A stretch of 11,340 nt of DNA from an uncultured Eubacteriales bacterium (lineage in GTDB: Bacteria > Bacillota > Clostridia > Christensenellales > CAG-917): positions 1 to 11,340 of the forward strand of contig USEV01000017.1 in NCBI GenBank assembly GCA_900553825.1. The letters are read 5' to 3'. The position numbers and the translations under genes are program-made. Positions 6,283-11,340 of the stretch are shown here, piece after piece. Positions within the stretch are counted from its first letter, which is position 1. Each line of letters starts with the position of its first letter. The notes beneath the pieces were generated by a model. The model was not told where the DNA came from, did no database searches, and saw only the letters and a program-made list of their open reading frames with translations.

Positions 6283-7253
6283 CATTCACAACAAGAGATA
6301 AGATTTTGCTCGGAGTGCTTGCCGTCATACTTTTCGTGGGTATGATGTACCTCTACGGCGTCATGCCCGCCAACGAGGAGGCGGACGACCTCGCAGGGCA
6401 GGTCACACAGAAACAACAGGAGCTTGCACAGCTCCAGGCGCAGATTGCGTCCATCAACATAGGCGCGCTCGACGAGGAGTACGACAAGCTGCTCGACTAC
6501 TATTACTCCGAGAAGTACCGCATCGAAAACGGCGGCGGGATTCTGCCCGACCGGATCGGCAAAGTCGCCCTCGAAAGAATGATTGTCGCCTTCCTCGACG
6601 AATGCGGCATCACCGGCTACTCCACCACGAGCTGGAGCATAAACGAGGAGCGCCTCACAGGCGCTTACGGCGAGTACAGCGGCAACTACTACATCGCGTA
6701 CGCGACCTGCCCCACGGCATATACCTGCTCCCCCGATGAGATCAAGGCGTTCATCGACGCGGTGAACGAGAGTGAGTTCTACACCCTGAGCTCACTCAGC
6801 ATACAGTATTCCGAGAGAACCGTCGACGACGGCACCGACGACGGTACGGGCGAACCCGTCGAACCCGTGACGGAACCCGTCGCGACGGGCAACTTCACCC
6901 TGATGTACTACATGGCGGCGTCCAGGACGGCAGCCGATGTGCCCGCGCTCCTCGACAGCGTGGACATCACCGCCGCGGAGGGCGCGTCCGTCACCTTTGC
7001 CGCCGTCGAAAACGCGGTCGAATACGAGTTCTACTTCTTGTCGTCGGACGACACATGGCAACTCATCGAGAGCATCGGCATGGACGACACGGGCGCGGAG
7101 AGCTATACCTACACTTTCAGCCCCCGATTCCTCAACCCCGGCGAGTACACCGTCGCGGTGCGCGCGGTGGGCGACAAGGAGGAGGGCTGGTTCAAGTCCG
7201 CACTGCCCGGATGTGACGCCGCACTGGACAGCGCCACGGTTGTCGTGGCGTGA
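6279..7253 (+). CDS. pilO: PilO-like type IV pilus alignment protein with added fibronectin-III-like domain
   Basis: PilO forms heterodimers with PilN and helps couple the inner machine to the fibre. The 324-residue protein has a short cytoplasmic tail, a membrane span (about 9-27), a coiled-coil segment (33-60), and a small alpha/beta domain (about 85-215). Typical PilO has about 200 residues. Two things enlarge it: an Asp/Gly/Glu/Pro linker with three EPV units (182-204) placed before the last PilO strand (NFTLMYYMA, 205-213), and an extra C-terminal domain (about 225-324). That domain contains VTFAAVENAVEYEFYF, YTYTF and PGEYTVAVRAVG, the strand pattern of fibronectin type III. The added domain would lie outside the membrane and could contact cell wall or minor pilins. 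GGGAGG sits 10 bases before the ATG. The assignment rests on topology and gene order more than on strong motifs. Confidence 0.83.
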   Translation: MTFTTRDKILLGVLAVILFVGMMYLYGVMPANEEADDLAGQVTQKQQELAQLQAQIASINIGALDEEYDKLLDYYYSEKYRIENGGGILPDRIGKVALERMIVAFLDECGITGYSTTSWSINEERLTGAYGEYSGNYYIAYATCPTAYTCSPDEIKAFIDAVNESEFYTLSSLSIQYSERTVDDGTDDGTGEPVEPVTEPVATGNFTLMYYMAASRTAADVPALLDSVDITAAEGASVTFAAVENAVEYEFYFLSSDDTWQLIESIGMDDTGAESYTYTFSPRFLNPGEYTVAVRAVGDKEEGWFKSALPGCDAALDSATVVVA

Positions 7254-7315
7254 GCGAAAGCGACAAATTGACAAAAAAGCAGGTTTATCGCACGAAAACG
7301 AACATTCAACGGTGA

Positions 7316-7337
7316 CTTGCGCCGCATAAGCGGCAAG
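7316..7337 (+). promoter_or_regulatory. Small hairpin overlapping the ribosome binding site of the giant pilin-like gene
   Basis: CTTG, a CG bulge and CCGC (7316-7325) can pair with GCGGCAAG (7330-7337) across an ATAA loop. The right arm covers the first bases of the AAGGGAG ribosome binding site (7335-7341). It lies in the only sizeable gap of the operon (7254-7346). It could lower translation of the large protein relative to pilMNO; this is inferred from folding only. Confidence 0.35.
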
Positions 7338-7346
7338 GGAGAAAGC

Positions 7347-10300
7347 ATGAAGAAGCGTTGTTATCTCAAGAGGAGGTTCAGGAGAGGAGCGTCACTCGCC
7401 ATGGTGCTGGTGTCCATGACCGTGCTTGCGATCATGGGGACTCTGTTCACCACCATTGCCATGCGCTCTTATGAGTACTCCTACGCCAAACTCTGCAAAC
7501 AACAGGCTTACTACACAGCGACTTCCAGCGTTGAAAACTTCTACACCCTCATCACCAGCAAGCCCACTCTGTTCGGCAAGCTGCTGGATTCTTTGAACAG
7601 CGAGATAGTCAAAGAACAGGGGAAGAACAGCAAGATCGACATCACCACCGTGAGGGTTCTGGTGGGCTCCTCCGGCGGCGGGACCGCGACGACGGACGCC
7701 GACGGGAATGTCACCAGCGTCAACCTCGCGACGGCGGGATTTTTTGCCACATATCTGGGCGATTGCGACCTCTATGTCCGCTACGCAAACGCGGAGAGGA
7801 CGGAGCTCAGCATCGAAGCGCACGCCACCTACAACGGCTACACCGAAACCTCACGCGCCATCATCGCGCGTACGAACAAGGCGGCGGAGGAGCTCAAAAA
7901 GATCTTCGACAATGTCTTCTGCCTGCAATCGCCGATCACCACCATAGTCACGGAGCAGGCATACGGGGACATATATGTCTCGCAGCCCGCGCTTCCCTAT
8001 TTCTTGAACGAAGGAAAAATGATCGACGATCTCAGCACGAGCGAAGGCGCTTACAATAAGGTCTACAAGGAGCTCGAGGAATACGGCTCGTACGGCGGTT
8101 ACCCCGAAACAATTCCCGGGCAGTATGTGAGGGATCAAAGCGGAGAGATAGTCACCGATGGCGTGGCGGGAATGTACAATGCCGTCCTGTGCGACCGGGT
8201 CTACGGCGAAGTGCAGGCGAGCACATTAGAATCCTCGTTGACGGGGCACACAAAACCCATCGACATCGACGGAACTCCGTTGCCGAGCAGGTGGTACATC
8301 GACATCGACGGAACTCCGTTGCCCGTCGGCTGGTACAACGACTGGGCGGAAATCTATCTCTTCTCGGCGGAAAAGGGAGGCACGGTGCTGGACGGCAACC
8401 TCTATGCGGACAGCCGCGTGCTCATAGGTCTGCTTGACCGCAACACCGACAACCGCCTGTATATGCAGGTGTGGAACGATGTGACGAAGCGCTTTGACTT
8501 GGTTTATTCCGAGAGCAGCTGGATGTACAATCAAAGCCCGGTGTTCCAGGGCAGCGAATTCGGAAACAGCAACACCAGCGGCAATTTCGAGCACGGCTTC
8601 GGTAAATCCGTCTTTTTCGACCACCAGGGCGACGATGTCCTCGACCGCGACATCTCCAAATTCCGCATCAACGGCAATATGTACCTGTGGGAAGACGCCC
8701 GCATCGAAAACTTTGACAGCACGAACACGCAAAACGCGCGCGAAGGGATCAAAAACAACATATACGCGGCGAAGGATCTCTACATCGCCGGCATCTGGAA
8801 CACGCAATGGATTGACATGAAAGGTAGTATATGGGACGGCAAATATGCCAGAGACCGACTGCAGACCGAGCGCGAGGTTTCCATCTACGGCGATGTGGTG
8901 GTGCAGGGCAATGCCTACATCGAAGGTGCGACAATATACGGTGATGTCTATGTCTACGGTGACGAACTGCGCATGAACGATGTCACCGTGTACGGCAATG
9001 TGTATTTCCACGGGCAGAAGTTCACGGGCGACCGCCTCACCGTGACAAGCGGCACCCTCCACGGGCGCGCCTGCAACGGCGGAAATGTGATTGTCGCGGG
9101 CAACGGCAACAATGTCAATTACACCAATGTGCCCGAAGGCAAAACTTTCGGGACATCATCAGACACCGGCAACAGTGGCGCGGGAAGCGACTGGGGCGCG
9201 GTGCTCATGGATTGCGACATCAGCGGCACGCTTTGGTCGAATGTCAACACCCATGTCGTGGTTTCCAAGAGCGAAAGGGGCCTTGTCTGCAACAACGGAG
9301 CATGGGAAAGTAATGCGGCGGATTTCTACGGCAACATATATTGCTCGCGTTACCTGTTCATCGACCTGGTCTGGGCTCGTGATGTCGGGACATTTGCTTC
9401 CGCAGACAGGTTTCCTTATCAAGCAAACTGGATTGAGGATAAAGAGGATAAAAATAAGGATTGGTACAGGTTCTCCGTCAGAAACAACAGCATAACCGTA
9501 AAGGGAGAAGTCTTTGCCGAAAAGCTTCAAATCAGGACCAACCAGAAAAAGTGGGAGGTCGGAGATCCCGCGGGATACCTCGACACCGATATAAGCTACT
9601 TCGGTGCTGTGTATGTCGGCGGCAACGGTTTGTATATTGACGGCAACGACAGTCGCAACAACGGCAGCTGGCCCGAAGGCAGCGGGATGAGCGGCTCTTT
9701 CCCCGAAAGGGATATGAACATCTACATCAATTCGCTCTATCATTCCGGGAGCAAGCCGGATACCATATGGGATGTCTGTTACGGCAGCGAGGATGAACAT
9801 AATTCAAATGCGGTTGCCACCAAGAGGATTGACATATTCCCCGTGAGCGACAGCGGGGCTGTAATTCCTGGCAAACAACTGTTGCAGTCATTCGGCGCCA
9901 ACGAGAACCCGTTGACCTACAACGACGCGGTTTTCGGGAGTGCGAACGACGACATCTGGAAAAACAAGCTCATCACGATAAGGAGCTGGAGCGCCCCTGC
10001 CCATTCCGAGAAAACAGCGGATCTCGAGGGCGGAAAGGCGATAGATTATGTCGGCGGGACGAACGCCGGCATCACGGTGGAGAATTACATCTCGCCCAAA
10101 GACAATCCTGACTACTCAAACGCCCTGAGCGTGAGCGGCACTACCCTGACGATTAAGAAAAGCGTATGGTTCAAGGGCGACGCGGAGGGGAAAATCGACC
10201 TTTCCGCCTTTGACAAGATCGTGATCGACACCTCGGGCGGCAACATTCACATCAAGTTCGACGGCGATGTCGTGATAGGCAAAGCCGATGCGGCGAGCTA

Positions 10301-10892
10301 TCACGGCACGGCGGACGACGGTCTTGCGGACGGCACGAATGTCGTGCTGACGGGCGGCAACATGACCTTCTGGTATCTGTACGAGGGGAAGGGCTACAAC
10401 ATGAACAACCCCACCCTCAAGCTCAATCCGTACACGCAAATCGGTCTTGTGCAGGCATCGGGCAATGTGGGCAGGGCATACGACGGGCTTTATATCGTGT
10501 CCAACGACGACGCATTGATATATCTCGGCAAGGATGCGTCGCTCAACGCGTTCACCTATGCGCCGCACGGGCAACTGTTCATGGAGCCCGGCAGTGCGGG
10601 CGGGGCGAACACGATGAACGGCTGCATGGCAATCGAGAGTCTGATTCTGATTTCGGACGCGGACGCGGACGATCCCTCCTTGGGGGACAAAATCAAGAAC
10701 TGGTGGAACAGCATGACGGGCGGTCAGGTCGGCGATGACATCGAGGACGACGTCGTCGATAAATACCAGGAGAGCAACTATCACTATGTGCAGCCGCCGC
10801 TCATCGTGGACTTCGGGTTCTCGTACGGCGACATCGAGAGCGAAATTCAGGATTACGGTCAGGTGATCTGGGCGTTTTTGGGGTACTACTGA
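7347..10892 (+). CDS. Giant PilX-type prepilin-like surface protein with beta-solenoid-like repeats
   Basis: The N-terminus of this 1181-residue protein is that of PilX-type minor pilins: basic leader (KKRCYLKRRFRR, 2-13), RGASLAMVLVSMTVLAIMG (13-31), then a helix with KQQAYYTATSSVENFY (51-66), equivalent to the AYYxAEAGxE seen in this group. If prepilin peptidase cuts after Gly14, position +5 is Met, not the classical Glu. The rest is predicted extracellular, rich in Gly, Asn, Asp, Tyr and Trp, with recurring YG[DN]V strands (514, 531, 549, 661) that suggest a bactofilin-like beta-solenoid. A C-terminal region (about 1040-1105: GLYIVSNDDALIYLG, FTYAPHG, NGCMAIESLIL) resembles C-terminal domains of other PilX-like proteins. 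The ATG at 7347 follows AAGGGAG; an upstream in-frame TTG at 7317 lacks one. Its 3' end overlaps the next prepilin gene. A tip adhesin or large minor pilin role is likely but inferred. Confidence 0.88.
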   Translation: MKKRCYLKRRFRRGASLAMVLVSMTVLAIMGTLFTTIAMRSYEYSYAKLCKQQAYYTATSSVENFYTLITSKPTLFGKLLDSLNSEIVKEQGKNSKIDITTVRVLVGSSGGGTATTDADGNVTSVNLATAGFFATYLGDCDLYVRYANAERTELSIEAHATYNGYTETSRAIIARTNKAAEELKKIFDNVFCLQSPITTIVTEQAYGDIYVSQPALPYFLNEGKMIDDLSTSEGAYNKVYKELEEYGSYGGYPETIPGQYVRDQSGEIVTDGVAGMYNAVLCDRVYGEVQASTLESSLTGHTKPIDIDGTPLPSRWYIDIDGTPLPVGWYNDWAEIYLFSAEKGGTVLDGNLYADSRVLIGLLDRNTDNRLYMQVWNDVTKRFDLVYSESSWMYNQSPVFQGSEFGNSNTSGNFEHGFGKSVFFDHQGDDVLDRDISKFRINGNMYLWEDARIENFDSTNTQNAREGIKNNIYAAKDLYIAGIWNTQWIDMKGSIWDGKYARDRLQTEREVSIYGDVVVQGNAYIEGATIYGDVYVYGDELRMNDVTVYGNVYFHGQKFTGDRLTVTSGTLHGRACNGGNVIVAGNGNNVNYTNVPEGKTFGTSSDTGNSGAGSDWGAVLMDCDISGTLWSNVNTHVVVSKSERGLVCNNGAWESNAADFYGNIYCSRYLFIDLVWARDVGTFASADRFPYQANWIEDKEDKNKDWYRFSVRNNSITVKGEVFAEKLQIRTNQKKWEVGDPAGYLDTDISYFGAVYVGGNGLYIDGNDSRNNGSWPEGSGMSGSFPERDMNIYINSLYHSGSKPDTIWDVCYGSEDEHNSNAVATKRIDIFPVSDSGAVIPGKQLLQSFGANENPLTYNDAVFGSANDDIWKNKLITIRSWSAPAHSEKTADLEGGKAIDYVGGTNAGITVENYISPKDNPDYSNALSVSGTTLTIKKSVWFKGDAEGKIDLSAFDKIVIDTSGGNIHIKFDGDVVIGKADAASYHGTADDGLADGTNVVLTGGNMTFWYLYEGKGYNMNNPTLKLNPYTQIGLVQASGNVGRAYDGLYIVSNDDALIYLGKDASLNAFTYAPHGQLFMEPGSAGGANTMNGCMAIESLILISDADADDPSLGDKIKNWWNSMTGGQVGDDIEDDVVDKYQESNYHYVQPPLIVDFGFSYGDIESEIQDYGQVIWAFLGYY
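8258..8335 (+). repeat. 39-bp in-frame tandem duplication inside the giant pilin-like gene
   Basis: Two adjacent 39-bp units (8258-8296 and 8297-8335) share their first 27 bases exactly and 34 of 39 bases overall. They encode the 13-residue unit IDIDGTPLPxxWY twice (residues about 305-330). Exact identity at synonymous positions points to a recent slippage or duplication event. No third copy is seen. Confidence 0.9.
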
Positions 10893-11320
10893 TGAAAGCG
10901 GCAGGGCAGAACGGGAAGACCGCCCGCAAGGGTTTCACGCTGGTTGAGTCGATTGTCGCACTTGCCGTTTTTTCCATAGCCGCGCTGATGTTTGCGGCGA
11001 TACTTTTCACGGCGACGGGCATGGTGCAGTACTCGCTGGTGTACGATTCCGACCGCGAGAAGCTCATGGAAGCGATAGCGCACGGTTACACCGAATCGAC
11101 CGAGGACATCACGGTGACGGTGGTTGACAGCGGCAGCGAGGACGCGGACTACGAGCAACTGGTGATAAGCCTCACAGGCGGCAACACGCTTGTCGCGGAC
11201 GGGAAATATGTCATCTACACGGTGAGGAGCACGGGCAGGAAGTACCACATATTCGTGGGGGAAAGCACGGCGACCAACCCGTCGACGGATGACGAAAGCG
11301 GGACGGGCAGCGGCGGATGA
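10892..11320 (+). CDS. Type IV prepilin-like protein (minor pilin/pseudopilin, PilV/GspI-like)
   Basis: The 142-residue product has a canonical type III (prepilin) signal: leader MKAAGQNGKTARKG, cleavage expected between Gly14 and Phe15, then FTLVESIVALAVFSIAALMFAAILF with Glu at mature position +5. The mature protein would be about 128 residues, with an N-terminal assembly helix and a small beta domain (about 70-123) ending in a Ser/Thr/Asp/Gly-rich tail. FTLVESIVALAVFSIAA is closest in style to the PilV/GspI group of minor pilins. The ATG overlaps the upstream TGA by one base (TGATG) with no strong ribosome binding site, so translation is probably coupled to the giant gene. The small size and operon position favour a minor, initiation-complex pilin over the major pilin. 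Confidence 0.92.
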   Translation: MKAAGQNGKTARKGFTLVESIVALAVFSIAALMFAAILFTATGMVQYSLVYDSDREKLMEAIAHGYTESTEDITVTVVDSGSEDADYEQLVISLTGGNTLVADGKYVIYTVRSTGRKYHIFVGESTATNPSTDDESGTGSGG

Positions 11321-11340
11321 TGAAGACGCGGGCGGTGCGC
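11317..11340 (+). CDS. Start of the next operon gene, possibly another prepilin (partial)
   Basis: ATGATGAAGACGCGG begins inside the stop of the preceding prepilin gene (ATGA overlap). The frame is open to the window edge and encodes MMKTRAVR, or MKTRAVR from the second ATG at 11320. A short basic N-terminus is what a further prepilin leader would look like, and the coupled spacing matches the rest of the operon. Only eight codons are visible, so both the gene and its identity are provisional. Confidence 0.45.

Noticed and set aside
7268..7273. Perfect TTGACA as an internal promoter before the giant pilin-like gene
   Set aside because: No -10-like hexamer occurs 15-19 bases downstream; the nearest (TTTATC) is only 10 bases away.
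8226..9062. 278-codon minus-strand open frame within the giant pilin-like gene
   Set aside because: It is antisense, with no ribosome binding site and no recognisable features. It arises from codon bias of the real gene.

Overview
The window looks like chromosomal DNA from a fairly GC-rich (high 50s % by eye), probably monoderm bacterium. An uncultured member of the Clostridia (Bacillota) is my best guess. The reasons are strong GGGAGG-type ribosome binding sites, SigA-like promoters, a TTG start, tightly overlapping genes and a type IV pilus (T4P) gene set without outer-membrane components (no pilP or pilQ here). The genus cannot be named from the sequence alone. I saw no tRNA, rRNA, CRISPR array or insertion sequence.

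Layout. Positions 1-1157 (minus strand) hold the first 385 codons of pyruvate kinase, cut by the window edge, with a near-consensus promoter at 1179-1207. Positions 1208-1510 are non-coding: three GC-rich palindromes near the promoter, then a purine-rich stretch. A clear intrinsic terminator (1511-1542) closes the next minus-strand gene (1557-3212). That gene encodes an unrecognised 551-residue membrane protein with an extracytoplasmic part resembling a catalytically dead SipW-type signal peptidase and a cytoplasmic part with a possible YjbR-like fold. A divergent promoter region (3213-3466) has a 20-bp inverted repeat almost exactly midway between the two predicted -35 boxes.

From 3467 to the right edge runs one plus-strand T4P operon: pilC (inner-membrane platform), pilM (actin-like cytoplasmic ring), pilN and pilO (membrane alignment proteins; pilO carries an added fibronectin-III-like domain), a very large 1181-residue PilX-type prepilin-like protein with beta-solenoid-like repeats, a small classical prepilin (GFTLVE), and the first codons of another gene. 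Most junctions overlap by 1-4 bases or are separated by a few bases. The exception is a 93-bp gap before the giant gene, where a small hairpin touches the ribosome binding site. PilC, PilM, PilN and PilO would form the assembly machine, and the giant protein and small prepilin are likely minor pilins, with the giant one possibly a tip adhesin. The assembly and retraction ATPases, prepilin peptidase and major pilin are not visible and must lie elsewhere.

The most striking signal is not a gene. The tetranucleotide ACGT is almost absent: I found one copy in 11.3 kb where base composition predicts about forty. Codon choice bends around it: in pilM every Asn codon before a Val is AAT, while every other Asn codon is AAC.
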